Below, piece by piece: positions 42,915 through 51,609 of a DNA stretch of 64,000 nt. Every line of letters begins with the position of its first letter. Position 1 is the stretch's first letter. The DNA is taken from NCBI RefSeq assembly GCF_004804275.1, contig NZ_STGI01000002.1, positions 124,001-188,000 of the forward strand, in the 5' to 3' direction. The position numbers and the translations under genes were made by a program. The notes below the pieces were generated by a model. The model saw only the letters and a program-made list of their open reading frames with translations, was not told the origin of the DNA and searched no databases. Source of the stretch: Herbaspirillum sp. ST 5-3. GTDB lineage: Bacteria > Pseudomonadota > Gammaproteobacteria > Burkholderiales > Burkholderiaceae_D.

Positions 42915-43727
42915 TGTTGAGTTTCCCAGGTAGATACGGTTTCTTTGACGCCTACAAGTTAATGGCAACTAAATAGACAGGCAGGATTCTGCGCAGAGGA
43001 AATTACCGCGTGATGACAAATCGTGTGGCGTTGCTTCAACCGGACTGTGGCGATATGCACAAAAAACCCGCTTGCCTTTCGGCATCGGGTCGACTTGATC
43101 TTCCGGGGGATTGAGATAACGATATGGACGCGAACGAAAAATGACGTGGTGATGACGTATGCTTCGGATCTCTTGCGCGATAGCTTTTTGGCGTTCAGCG
43201 TTCGCGGTATATAAGCACCAGTGGCGCCGGCACGACGGCAACGATCGGCTCCCACCGCCAAGCTGCGAGAGGCAGTATTTCAAGCGGGGCGGCGTAGTGT
43301 GTAGTGCCCAGGATTCCTGTGGAAGGCGATTCCCCTTTCTTGCTTCCATTGACATTCGGAAATTTTGAAGGCACGCTTAGCGGCATATTTTCACGGTCCC
43401 AAATCAGGACGTTACAAAGATGCAAAGACTCGTTATACCGCAAGCGTACGTGCACATAAGATGCCTGGAGGCAATGCGCAGTCCATGTAAGCTCGAGATC
43501 CGATACAGATCGCTCGTCGGGTGGCCGCGCAACGATTGCGGCGCTTGAAAACGCTCCCGCAAATATGTTCACGCTCAACATGGTTCTCGATGAGCACGCG
43601 GACAGGCTGCGTGTTCGGCCGCCCGCAGCCGCCCTGGAAAAGGGGCCTGGATGGAAAGCGGAGTTTGATGTTTGCGTTATGTAATCGGATACATGACGCA
43701 TGTAAAAAGACAATCCTGAGGCGGTCA
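42915..43727. other. Porin promoter region and eroded mobile-element boundary
   Basis: About 810 bases between a leftward porin and a rightward glycosyltransferase. From 42915 to 43200 it should hold the porin promoter. At 43347-43441 it holds the decayed integrase-start copy. The rest has no convincing gene. Confidence 0.5.
43347..43441 (+). repeat. Decayed integrase start, copy B of a diverged direct repeat
   Basis: CATTGACATTCGGAAATTTT aligns to CATTGACATCCAGTAATTTT of copy A without gaps, then GGCACGCTTAGCGGCATATTT to its partner, and GATGCAAAGACTCGTTATAC to the start-codon region AATGCCTAAACTCGTTACCC. The G and C tracts of copy A are broken by substitutions here. It is 11.05 kb downstream in the same orientation and no integrase frame survives. 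Confidence 0.7.
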
Positions 43728-44735
43728 ATGAAGACAAGTATGGAATTCAGCACCAGGACGCAGTTGCTTTCGGTAGTCGTTCCTTGCTTTAACGAGGAGG
43801 AGGTAATCGGAGAAACGACGAAGCGGCTGAGGCTGTTCTGCGCTGAATTGCAGGACCTCGATGTCGAACTGATTTTTGTCGATGACGGCAGTCGTGATCG
43901 CACACGCCAACTATTGAAGGGCTTCGCGTTGGAAGATCCGCGCATCAAGATAATTGGTTTTGCGCGAAATTTTGGCCATCAGATCGCCGTAACTGCAGGT
44001 ATCGACGCCGCCAAGGGAGATGCGGTCGTCCTCATTGATGCTGATCTGCAAGATCCGCCCGAGGTTATTCACGAGATGGTAGCCAAATGGCGAGAGGGCT
44101 TTGATGTGGTCTACGGCACCCGCACGGAACGACTGGGGGAATCGGCCTTCAAGCGGGCGACCGCCCGCGGCTTCTATCGGGTGCTCAATCGCCTGTCCGA
44201 CATTCCCATCCCACTGGACACCGGAGACTTCCGCCTGATGAGTCGCGATGTCGTTGATACGCTCCGGGCGATGCCGGAAAGGGATCGTTTCATACGGGGG
44301 ATGGTGAGCTGGGTTGGATTCAAGCAGATTGCTTTGCCCTACAAGAGAGGAGAGCGCTTTGCCGGAGAGAGCAAATACCCATTAAGAAAAATGCTGCGCT
44401 TCGCCACGGACGGCATCCTGTCATTTTCGACAAAGCCGCTCCAGATATCGGTTGCGATGGGGATGTTTTCCGCCTCTCTTGCGCTTCTTGGCATCTTCTA
44501 TGTGCTGTTTCTGCGCTTATTCACCAGCATTTGGGTGGAGGGCTGGACCGCCATCATGATCGCTGTCCTGTTCATGGGCGGTGTGCAGCTGATCAGTGTC
44601 GGCATTCTTGGTGAATATGTCGGCCGCATCTACAACGAAATTAAGAATCGTCCGCTTTACGTTGTGCAGGAGTATCTGGGTTTTGAAAAGAGCGGGCCAG
44701 CCATGTCCCGCAGTCCTGTCATGGTCAACCGATGA
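43728..44735 (+). CDS. Family 2 glycosyltransferase, GtrB/DPM1-like
   Basis: A 335-residue membrane-bound glycosyltransferase. The GT-A fold shows SVVVPCFNEEEVIGETTKRL, ELIFVDDGSRDRT and VVLIDADLQDPPEVIHEMV with the metal-binding Asp residues, plus the acceptor region TGDFRLMSRDVVDTLRAMPERDRFIRGMVSW (shown in pieces). Two C-terminal membrane helices (LALLGIFYVLFLRLF, AIMIAVLFMGGVQLISVGIL) anchor it. Such enzymes move a sugar from a nucleotide donor to undecaprenyl phosphate. It overlaps the next gene by four bases and heads a four-gene operon. Confidence 0.9.
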   Translation: MKTSMEFSTRTQLLSVVVPCFNEEEVIGETTKRLRLFCAELQDLDVELIFVDDGSRDRTRQLLKGFALEDPRIKIIGFARNFGHQIAVTAGIDAAKGDAVVLIDADLQDPPEVIHEMVAKWREGFDVVYGTRTERLGESAFKRATARGFYRVLNRLSDIPIPLDTGDFRLMSRDVVDTLRAMPERDRFIRGMVSWVGFKQIALPYKRGERFAGESKYPLRKMLRFATDGILSFSTKPLQISVAMGMFSASLALLGIFYVLFLRLFTSIWVEGWTAIMIAVLFMGGVQLISVGILGEYVGRIYNEIKNRPLYVVQEYLGFEKSGPAMSRSPVMVNR

Positions 44736-45718
44736 CTGTGAAGAAAACGATACGCCTGGCACTCGGGATGTTGCTTGCGGGATTGTTCGTTTGGCTGGTC
44801 TTCCGCCAGATCAGTCTGGAAGAAGTCAAGAAGGCCTTCAAAAACGCAAATCTGTTTCTGGTAATGGCGGCACTAGGGGCATTTTTTGTTGGCTACTCAT
44901 GCCGAATTGCGCGCTGGAGACTGATGCTGGAACAGGATAATCCACGCTTGCGCTGGAGCGATTGTGCCGGCCCGTTAATGGCGAGTGTCGCAGCGAACAA
45001 CATATTGCCTTTCAGAGCGGGCGATCTGTTGCGCGCCTTTGGTTTTAACCAGCGACTGAATATCAGTGCCGCCACTTCGGTCACGACCTTGTTCGTTGAA
45101 CGTCTTCTCGATTTGCTCATGGTTGCCACACTATTGGGGGCGGTGGTTACCTGTTTTGGCATGGACTCCTCGCGATTCATCGGTGTCGGTGGAGTCGCAC
45201 TGCTGGCAGGCGCGGCAGTTATCTTGTTCGTCCTGCTGTTTCCAACATTTTTTGTGTCGCCGGCTATGGCGATGGCGAAAGTGATGGTCCGGATCGCGCC
45301 CAATGCCGGGCACAAAATCTTCGACCAGGTCAACAAAGCTTTTGCGGCGCTGCAGTACATGGCCGGGGGGGCGACCATGGCAAAGCTGGTTTTATGGTCG
45401 TTGCTGGCATGGATTGCCGAAGGCGGCGTGTTCTGGTTTGCCGCACTGGCATTGCCAGCTGTTCTTTCCCCCATTGCTGCTTGGCTCGCTCTTCCGGTCG
45501 GCACGCTGGCTACTGTTATTCCAAGCACCCCCGGGTATGTCGGGACATTTGATTTTTTCACCGTGAGCGCCATGACAGCGCTCGGCAACTCAGTGGCGGC
45601 TGCAACAGGGTATGCACTTCTTGTGCATGCCCTGCTTTGGATTCCGCCAACAGTCGTCGGCGGGCTGTACTTGTTGCAGCACCCGATAAGACCAGGTGAC
45701 AAATCGAAGGAAGCATGA
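44732..45718 (+). CDS. UPF0104 / lysylphosphatidylglycerol synthase-like flippase family membrane protein
   Basis: A 328-residue polytopic protein of the AglD2/UPF0104 membrane family. Blocks: SCRIARWRLML, NILPFRAGDLLRAF, TTLFVERLLDLLMVATLLG, and TVIPSTPGYVGTFDFF near the C-terminus. Members are thought to flip or transfer lipid-linked material. It overlaps the genes on both sides by four bases, so the operon is tightly coupled. It probably moves the glycolipid made by its neighbours across the inner membrane (inference). Confidence 0.83.
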   Translation: MTVKKTIRLALGMLLAGLFVWLVFRQISLEEVKKAFKNANLFLVMAALGAFFVGYSCRIARWRLMLEQDNPRLRWSDCAGPLMASVAANNILPFRAGDLLRAFGFNQRLNISAATSVTTLFVERLLDLLMVATLLGAVVTCFGMDSSRFIGVGGVALLAGAAVILFVLLFPTFFVSPAMAMAKVMVRIAPNAGHKIFDQVNKAFAALQYMAGGATMAKLVLWSLLAWIAEGGVFWFAALALPAVLSPIAAWLALPVGTLATVIPSTPGYVGTFDFFTVSAMTALGNSVAAATGYALLVHALLWIPPTVVGGLYLLQHPIRPGDKSKEA

Positions 45719-47049
45719 GGATGAGTTTGTCTCACAAGACCCAGGTGACGATAGTCGGTGGCGGCTTTACTGGTTTGGCCGCAGCCTATGAATTGGTCAA
45801 AAAGGGTATCCAGGTCACGGTTCTTGAGGCTGAGCCGGAACTAGGCGGACTGGCTGCCGCTTTCGAGGTGGGAGGGGAAAAGCTCGATCGCTTCTACCAT
45901 CACTGGTTTACAAATGACCTTGAAGTCATGGGTTTGATAGATGAGCTCGGACTGAACGATCGTGTTGAAATCAGTCCGACCAATACCGGCGTCTATTACG
46001 CGAACAATATCTTTCGGCTTTCCACCCCGTGGGATCTCCTGAATTTCACGCCACTCAGTTTTTGCGATCGAATTCGTTTAGGTTTGCTGGCGTTGCGCGC
46101 ACGTCGAGTCACGGATTGGAAGTCTCTCGAAAGCAAGACCGCGCATGAGTGGCTGCGTGAACTTGGCGGTGAAGAGGTGTACAGGGTGGTGTGGCAGCCG
46201 TTGTTGAAAGGGAAATTCGGCCCGTATGCCGAGGAAGTTTCGGCGGTCTGGTTCTGGAACAAGCTCAAACTACGGGGTGGCAGTCGTGGCAAAGGCGGCG
46301 AAGAGCGTCTTGCCTATTTCAAGGGGGGCTTCGTCGCATTGGCTGAGGCAATCGCGGGCAAAATACGGGAATTGGGTGGCCGTATTGAAGTCTCTGCACC
46401 CGTGCTAAATATCGGATTGTCGGATGGGAAATGGACGATCACGACAAGCAAAGGAGATGTTTCATCTGAACGCGTCATCGCTACGACCGCATTGCCGCTT
46501 GTGGCCGGCATGATCGGAGGCTGGGCCAGCAGCGACTATATCGAACGTCTTGAACGTATTCGATACATTGGAAATGTTTGCCTGATTCTTGAACTCGACC
46601 GGCCGCTATCCAAGACCTATTGGTTGAATGTGAACGACCCGAGCTTTCCGTTTGTCGGCGTCATTGAACATACCAATTTTGAACGCCCGGAGACCTATGG
46701 CGGGCGACATATCGTCTACCTCTCAAAATATCTGCCACACACGGATCATCTGTATTCCATGAGTTCTGACGAATTCCTTGAATACGCGCTTCCATTTCTA
46801 AAAAAAATGTTTCCGTCGGTGGAGCGTAGCTGGATCCAAAAATATCACTTATGGCGCGCTCGATGGTCGCAGCCAGTTGTCGAAAGACATTACAGCGGCC
46901 TCATTCCAGATGAAAAAGGCCATGAAGCCGGTTTTTACATCTGTTCGATGGCACAAATCTACCCTGAAGACCGAGGGACAAACTACGCCATTCGTGGTGG
47001 CGTCGATATCGCGCGAAAAGTGTGGTCTTCTTTTGAAACGAGGAAATGA
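45715..47049 (+). CDS. FAD-dependent oxidoreductase (protoporphyrinogen-oxidase-like / amine-oxidase fold)
   Basis: A 444-residue flavoprotein. The N-terminal Rossmann motif is VTIVGGGFTGLAAAYELVKKG with the acidic end VLEAEPELGG. A His-rich block (FYHHWFTNDLEVMGLIDELG) is characteristic of family members found in surface-glycan clusters. No signal peptide is seen. It may alter a lipid, sugar or desaturate a carotenoid- or isoprenoid-like carrier; the substrate is unknown. Starts at 45715 or 45721, the latter with better spacing from GGAAG. Confidence 0.82.
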   Translation: MRMSLSHKTQVTIVGGGFTGLAAAYELVKKGIQVTVLEAEPELGGLAAAFEVGGEKLDRFYHHWFTNDLEVMGLIDELGLNDRVEISPTNTGVYYANNIFRLSTPWDLLNFTPLSFCDRIRLGLLALRARRVTDWKSLESKTAHEWLRELGGEEVYRVVWQPLLKGKFGPYAEEVSAVWFWNKLKLRGGSRGKGGEERLAYFKGGFVALAEAIAGKIRELGGRIEVSAPVLNIGLSDGKWTITTSKGDVSSERVIATTALPLVAGMIGGWASSDYIERLERIRYIGNVCLILELDRPLSKTYWLNVNDPSFPFVGVIEHTNFERPETYGGRHIVYLSKYLPHTDHLYSMSSDEFLEYALPFLKKMFPSVERSWIQKYHLWRARWSQPVVERHYSGLIPDEKGHEAGFYICSMAQIYPEDRGTNYAIRGGVDIARKVWSSFETRK

Positions 47050-47050
47050 C

Positions 47051-48223
47051 ATGGCAATTCAATTCCGCGAGCACAGAGGTAACTCGCTCGCAATTGTTTG
47101 TGTGGTTATTACACTTGGCATAGTCCTCAGGTTATGGGCCGCTTTGCGGGGACACAACTTCGATGTCGATTCGTACAGAATTGTTGCGGATATTGTTGCT
47201 GCGGGCGGCAATGTGTACGCCGAAACGCGTCGGTATAACTATGGGCCGATCTGGTTTCATATTCTTCATTACCTAGACGTTATCCCTTGGCCGGGCGTCG
47301 ATGCATTGACATCATTGCGGATCAAAGTCGCTGAATTTTTGACGGTAGTTGATTTGTGTATTTATTTTTTCCTGCTCAGGCGTTATTCGAATGCCGTTGC
47401 TGCCCTGTTTTTCCTTAATCCGATATCGGTATTGATCACAGGTTACCACAGCCAGTTCGATAACCTAGCCGTCTTGTTGGCCTTGATAGCGGTGGCAGAC
47501 TATCATGAAGAAAAAGGCGTTGGTGTGCGGCTTTCCTGTTTGATTGGTATTGGATTATCTCTGTCCGTCAAACACTTACTATTTGTATTCCCCCTATGGA
47601 TGGCGTTCAGGGAGCGGATTTGGTCGAGACGCCTATTTGTCTTGCTAGTGCCTTACCTGGTATTCATGTCGGGCTTCGTGTTTTATCTCCCCCAAGGATT
47701 GCAGGGGATCATCAGTAATGTGTTTTTGTACAAATCGTTTGACAATGCCCCGTTCTGGGCAATTTTTGCACCCAGCGTTGTTTTTAATGCTTTTCCCAAA
47801 ATAGACTTGTTCATTAGTGCATTGGCATTGCTTGGGATATGGGCTCGTCAAAAGTCACCGCTTGAAAGCCTTCATCTTTACCTGATATCGCTGGTGACTT
47901 TTTCATCGGCCATCGCCAATCAATATCTGTCCATTCCGACAGCATCGATCGCGGTTTTCTGGAATTGGGCTTATGCCTTGTACTCGCTCGTCGGAGGGCT
48001 GTATTTGACAGTTGAAGGTAATGGATTGCACCTGGAATATGTTCGTAACCTTTTGCATTGGAACGGAAGCACCGGCTACCACTGGCTTATTTTCTTGCTC
48101 GCGATTGGGTTGTTATTCACTGTCCTTGGCAAACAAAGGGCGGGCACCTATTTCAGAAACTGTGTTGGTTTCATGCGATCGCGGATTCAGGAAGCGAGAG
48201 TCCAGATCAACGCTCCCTGGTGA
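47051..48223 (+). CDS. Polytopic membrane protein, glycosyltransferase GT-C-like
   Basis: A 390-residue protein with about nine membrane segments. The first loop contains DVDSYRIVADIVAAGGNVY and NYGPIWFHILHYLD, like GT-C glycosyltransferases that use polyprenyl-linked sugars, where Asp residues after the first helix are catalytic. LNPISVLITGYHSQFDNLAV and GLSLSVKHLLFVFPLW are also typical of GT87/ALG-type proteins. The gene has a GAGGAAATGAC ribosome site and is the last of the operon. Its base composition looks lower in GC than the neighbours. Confidence 0.75.
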   Translation: MAIQFREHRGNSLAIVCVVITLGIVLRLWAALRGHNFDVDSYRIVADIVAAGGNVYAETRRYNYGPIWFHILHYLDVIPWPGVDALTSLRIKVAEFLTVVDLCIYFFLLRRYSNAVAALFFLNPISVLITGYHSQFDNLAVLLALIAVADYHEEKGVGVRLSCLIGIGLSLSVKHLLFVFPLWMAFRERIWSRRLFVLLVPYLVFMSGFVFYLPQGLQGIISNVFLYKSFDNAPFWAIFAPSVVFNAFPKIDLFISALALLGIWARQKSPLESLHLYLISLVTFSSAIANQYLSIPTASIAVFWNWAYALYSLVGGLYLTVEGNGLHLEYVRNLLHWNGSTGYHWLIFLLAIGLLFTVLGKQRAGTYFRNCVGFMRSRIQEARVQINAPW

Positions 48224-48280
48224 GTTCATCGATTCTCTCGATCATTGCAACCACATGTTCTACTGGAAAGGCAGAGATTA

Positions 48281-48526
48281 GTGCGTTCATCAAGATCCCG
48301 AAATGAGCCAAGCAAAAAAGTATGCTGCCCTTCTTGTGGTCAGAAGGCGGGCGTGCCTCTGGTATGGGGCGATCCGGATGAAGAAACCTGGGCGGCTTAT
48401 CAGCGTGGCGAATTGATCTTGGCCGGCTGCATGATCAAGCCAGTTGGCGGGGCGGCCCCTGACTATGCTTGTTTGAACTGCTGCCATCGATGGATATCGC
48501 AAGACGATTTTCTGGAACGCTCCTAG
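48281..48526 (+). CDS. Small zinc-ribbon-like protein
   Basis: An 81-residue protein (GTG at 48281; a TTG 36 bases earlier is an alternative). Two cysteine pairs, CCPSCG near the N-terminus and CLNCCHRW near the C-terminus, fit a zinc ribbon. The middle part reads VWGDPDEETWAAYQRGELILAGCMI, a pattern seen in small hypothetical bacterial proteins. No function is known. It lies 57 bases downstream of the glycan operon and could be the last gene of it. Confidence 0.65.
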   Translation: MRSSRSRNEPSKKVCCPSCGQKAGVPLVWGDPDEETWAAYQRGELILAGCMIKPVGGAAPDYACLNCCHRWISQDDFLERS

Positions 48527-48853
48527 GCTGATACAGCAGCTGCTGCAGATACAGGTGGCGGTTCGACAGGACGCATCGATGGACATAAAAAAGCCCGCGA
48601 ACCATGCGGCTGCGGGCAAGACTTTCATCAGTAGGGAGGGAACTGACGGAGCCACTTTACTCGGATGGCCGTCGTCTCTCTGCAACAATTACAACTGTTT
48701 ACCTCGAACACACTACGATACATTCGGCTACCTGCTGACAGATGCCCGGATGCTGGCCGGGCACATCAAGTGCGACCGCTGACCAGACTAGAATTGGGAG
48801 TGAACGGTTACAGTACCCGCGGGAACTCCCTGAGCCAGGCTGAAGGAGCCATC
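48527..48853. other. Intergenic region with a minus-strand terminator
   Basis: About 330 bases. It contains a 12-base palindrome CAGCAGCTGCTG (48534-48545), a minus-strand terminator (48583-48613), and a hairpin TGCCCGG...CCGGGCA (48743-48763). No convincing coding sequence. A small leftward RNA is possible. Confidence 0.45.
48583..48613 (-). terminator. Minus-strand Rho-independent terminator with no upstream gene
   Basis: The minus strand reads GCCCGC...GCGGGC followed by TTTTTT. No leftward gene ends here, which leaves a leftward non-coding RNA or a lost gene as explanations. Confidence 0.55.
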
Positions 48854-50326
48854 ATGCTGCACGACGAATTGCTCGAATCGATCAGCTTGCACCAATTGCT
48901 CCCTTCGTCGCTCGCGCCATGGCGACCGCTGCTTGCCGATGGCATGACGTTCTTTCTCGGGCATTTGCCGGCCCATCGACAGGAAGAAATATTGGCGCAC
49001 CAGTTGGCGCTCCCTGCGCGCGCCGATGCACCGATTCGTCTGGCGACCCTGCTTGTGCAGTGCCCCACGCTGCATAAGCTGGGACAGGTGCTGGCGCGCA
49101 ACCGACAGCTTCCCGAGGAAATACGGCACCAGTTGCAAAAGCTGGAGTCGATGCCGCCCACCACGCCAATGGAGTCGGTGCTGACCCGGCTTCACGATGA
49201 ACTGTCCGATGATCCGCCGGTGGACGTTGCGCAAGATGCCCTGGCCGAGGGGAGCGTCGCGGTGATTGTGCCATTCACCTACAGGGAAAACGGGCAAGTG
49301 CGTGACGGCGTTTTCAAGGTGCTCAAGCCGGGGATCGAGGAGAAGTTCGACGATGAGATCGCCGTGTGGGGTGCATTGGGAACGTTTCTGGAAGAGCGTG
49401 GCCGGAATTTGGGCCTGCCCGCCCTGGATTATCGGCATACGCTCGACAGCGTGCGCGAACTGCTGACCAATGAAATCCACCTACGGGTTGAGCAGCACAA
49501 CATGCGAGCGGCGAGAGCATTCTACGCGCACGATCCGCGCATCCTTGTACCACGCCTGCTGCCGTGGTGCACGCCGCGAGTGACCGCGATGGAACGGATT
49601 TTCGGTGTAAAAGTGACCGACGCACGGCTATCCAGGCTGCGCCGCGCGGACCTGGCGTCGACCCTTGTTTCCTCCTTGGTGGGGCAGCCGTTCTGGAGTG
49701 TCGCGCAGTCAGCCATGTTTCACGCCGATCTCCATGCGGGAAACCTGTTCGCGACGGACGACGGCCGGCTGGCGGTCTTGGACTGGAGCCTGACGCTGCG
49801 TCTCTCGAAGGCTGACCGGGGCTTGCTTGTGTCCATCATCCTCGGAGGCTTGACGCTGGACGGCGAGCGCATTTGCAAGGCGGTGGCGGCACTCGGGACG
49901 ATCGCGGCGGATGATCCGATACTTGAGCGCGCGGTTGAGCGGGCACTCGACCGGGTAGCATTTCAAGGGCGCTTTCCGGGATTCGACTGGGTACTGGATT
50001 TCCTTGACGAGCTTGCGCTGGAGACTGCGACCGGGTTTCGGGAGGATTTTGTGCTGTTCCGGAAGACGTGGTTTTCGCTTTCCGACGTGATTGGTGACAT
50101 GGTGGGCGCATATTCGCCCGACATTCCCTTGCTGATGGCAGGGCTGACCCGATTTATCGCCGAATTGCCCGAGCGATTGTTTGCCCGCCCCGAGTCGACC
50201 TGCTATTCGACGCATCTCTCCAACGCTGACATGATGCAGGCCAGCGCTTCGGCATGCCTGATTCCCGGGCGCTACTGGGCAAGATGCTGGCAGGGCCTCG
50301 TGCCGCGCGAGTTCTCCCCGGAATGA
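48854..50326 (+). CDS. ABC1/UbiB-family atypical kinase-like protein
   Basis: A 490-residue protein of the ABC1/ADCK/UbiB kinase-like fold. The KxGQ motif is at residues 75-78 (LHKLGQVLARNRQLPEEI), followed by an unusual Ala/Val-rich nucleotide loop (LAEGSVAVIVPFTY), the catalytic loop FHADLHAGNLF and the metal motif LDWSLTLRL, where DFG is replaced by DWS as usual in the family. The start has a GAAGGAGCC ribosome site. Not in a ubiquinone operon, so a role in ubiquinone synthesis is unproven. Some members act on lipid-derived substrates. Confidence 0.85.
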   Translation: MLHDELLESISLHQLLPSSLAPWRPLLADGMTFFLGHLPAHRQEEILAHQLALPARADAPIRLATLLVQCPTLHKLGQVLARNRQLPEEIRHQLQKLESMPPTTPMESVLTRLHDELSDDPPVDVAQDALAEGSVAVIVPFTYRENGQVRDGVFKVLKPGIEEKFDDEIAVWGALGTFLEERGRNLGLPALDYRHTLDSVRELLTNEIHLRVEQHNMRAARAFYAHDPRILVPRLLPWCTPRVTAMERIFGVKVTDARLSRLRRADLASTLVSSLVGQPFWSVAQSAMFHADLHAGNLFATDDGRLAVLDWSLTLRLSKADRGLLVSIILGGLTLDGERICKAVAALGTIAADDPILERAVERALDRVAFQGRFPGFDWVLDFLDELALETATGFREDFVLFRKTWFSLSDVIGDMVGAYSPDIPLLMAGLTRFIAELPERLFARPESTCYSTHLSNADMMQASASACLIPGRYWARCWQGLVPREFSPE

Positions 50327-50344
50327 TGCAGGCCGCGCCTGAAT

Positions 50345-51400
50345 TCAGTCAACGTCTTCGACCTTCCAGTGCACACGGCGCGAGCGAAGCGCGAATCGCG
50401 CCCGGTAGGCATGCGGGGTCATCCCGGTCTCGGCACGGAACAGTCGTCGGAAGGAGGCTGCATCGGAATAACCGCAGGCGAGGGCGATGGTGTGCACCGT
50501 CTGCAAGGTGACTTCAAGCAGCATTTTTGCTCGTTCGACCCGAAGCTTGTGCAGGTAGTCGAGCGGGCTCATGCCCGTCACTTCCTGAAAGTGACGCAAC
50601 AAGGTTCGCTCGCTCGTCGCCGCCGCTTCCGCCAGCGCGGCAAGGCGATAGGGTTCGTCGATATGCGTACTGAGCCATTGCGTCGCCCGATACACCGGGC
50701 TGTCGGAAGTTTTCTGCGACCAGTTCTTTCGCGAGATGTCCCGGATGGAGGCTTGGCGCTCATGCTGATAGCAGAGGAGATTGGCGCATGCTTGCGCGAG
50801 ATCGGTATCGAGCAGGTGATCAAGGATGGCGAGCATCATGTCCGTCTGTGCATCGATGGCCACGCTGACGAAGACCTTGCGATGCATTGCCACACGGTCG
50901 GTACCGGAGAAGTCGAGGCCCGGATAGGTCCGTGCAAACCAGCTTTGAAACGCCCAGGGCGCACATATCCGCTCGCCGCTCAAGAGCCCAAGTCTGGCGG
51001 CGAAGGCGAGCCCGGTGAATACCGTCGCGACCCAACCGCCGGCGGTCGCATGTTGATGGAGCATTTCCAGGGCCTGGGGATTGGCGTCGGTGATTTCTCC
51101 GAGGTGCGGATTGTTGTGGCAGTGAATAGCGGGAACCAGCATCAAGGTCTGTTCAGGCCTTGGCTGGTCGGTCTCGTCGCGCGGTTCTTCGCAGGGCACG
51201 CCTGGCAGCTTCACGGGATTGCCATCGGGAGAAACAATCTGCCAGGAGACCGGACTCGGTTGCTTCGGATGCTGCAGCCGGTAAATCATCGATGCCGTCT
51301 TCAGGACATCACGCGCGTTCAGCAATGTCCCGTGCATCGCATCGGGAAGCCAGAGCAGCTTGACGTGAAGACGGCCCGCCGAAGAATCGAGTGATTTCAT
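50345..51400 (-). CDS. GlxA-type AraC regulator with DJ-1/PfpI-like domain
   Basis: A 351-residue regulator. The N-terminal ~190 residues form a class I glutamine-amidotransferase-like (DJ-1/PfpI) domain, with VATVFTGLAFAARLGLLSG, where the usual catalytic Cys is replaced by a Thr. The C-terminus carries two helix-turn-helix motifs of AraC type (LAALAEAAATSERTLLRHFQEVTGMSPLDYLHKL and IALACGYSDAASFRRLFRAETGMTPHAYR, shown in pieces). It is divergent from the first MmgE/PrpD gene, so it probably controls that gene. The ligand is unknown. Confidence 0.88.
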   Translation of the reverse strand: MKSLDSSAGRLHVKLLWLPDAMHGTLLNARDVLKTASMIYRLQHPKQPSPVSWQIVSPDGNPVKLPGVPCEEPRDETDQPRPEQTLMLVPAIHCHNNPHLGEITDANPQALEMLHQHATAGGWVATVFTGLAFAARLGLLSGERICAPWAFQSWFARTYPGLDFSGTDRVAMHRKVFVSVAIDAQTDMMLAILDHLLDTDLAQACANLLCYQHERQASIRDISRKNWSQKTSDSPVYRATQWLSTHIDEPYRLAALAEAAATSERTLLRHFQEVTGMSPLDYLHKLRVERAKMLLEVTLQTVHTIALACGYSDAASFRRLFRAETGMTPHAYRARFALRSRRVHWKVEDVD

Positions 51401-51609
51401 GTTGCTAATATTGGCAGTGTGACACCGGCTTGGCAAGCACTTGCGTCTGCCTGCGGCGGGCCGTATCGAAAGCGAATCGATATACCGCGACCGGGCTATT
51501 CCGGATCGGAATGGGCGGCGGTACCTATATTCATTTTGCAAGCCTTGCCACGCTGGCGATAATGCCTTTCCAGATCTGTCGGCGAACGAACAGTCAACAA
51601 GGAGACATC

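Noticed and set aside
43325-43348. Possible decayed tRNA-Ser 3'-end duplication before integrase copy B
   Set aside because: GGCGATTCCCCTTTCTTGC resembles the T-arm and acceptor end of tRNA-Ser only loosely, and the spacing to the integrase region differs from copy A, so chance similarity is likely.
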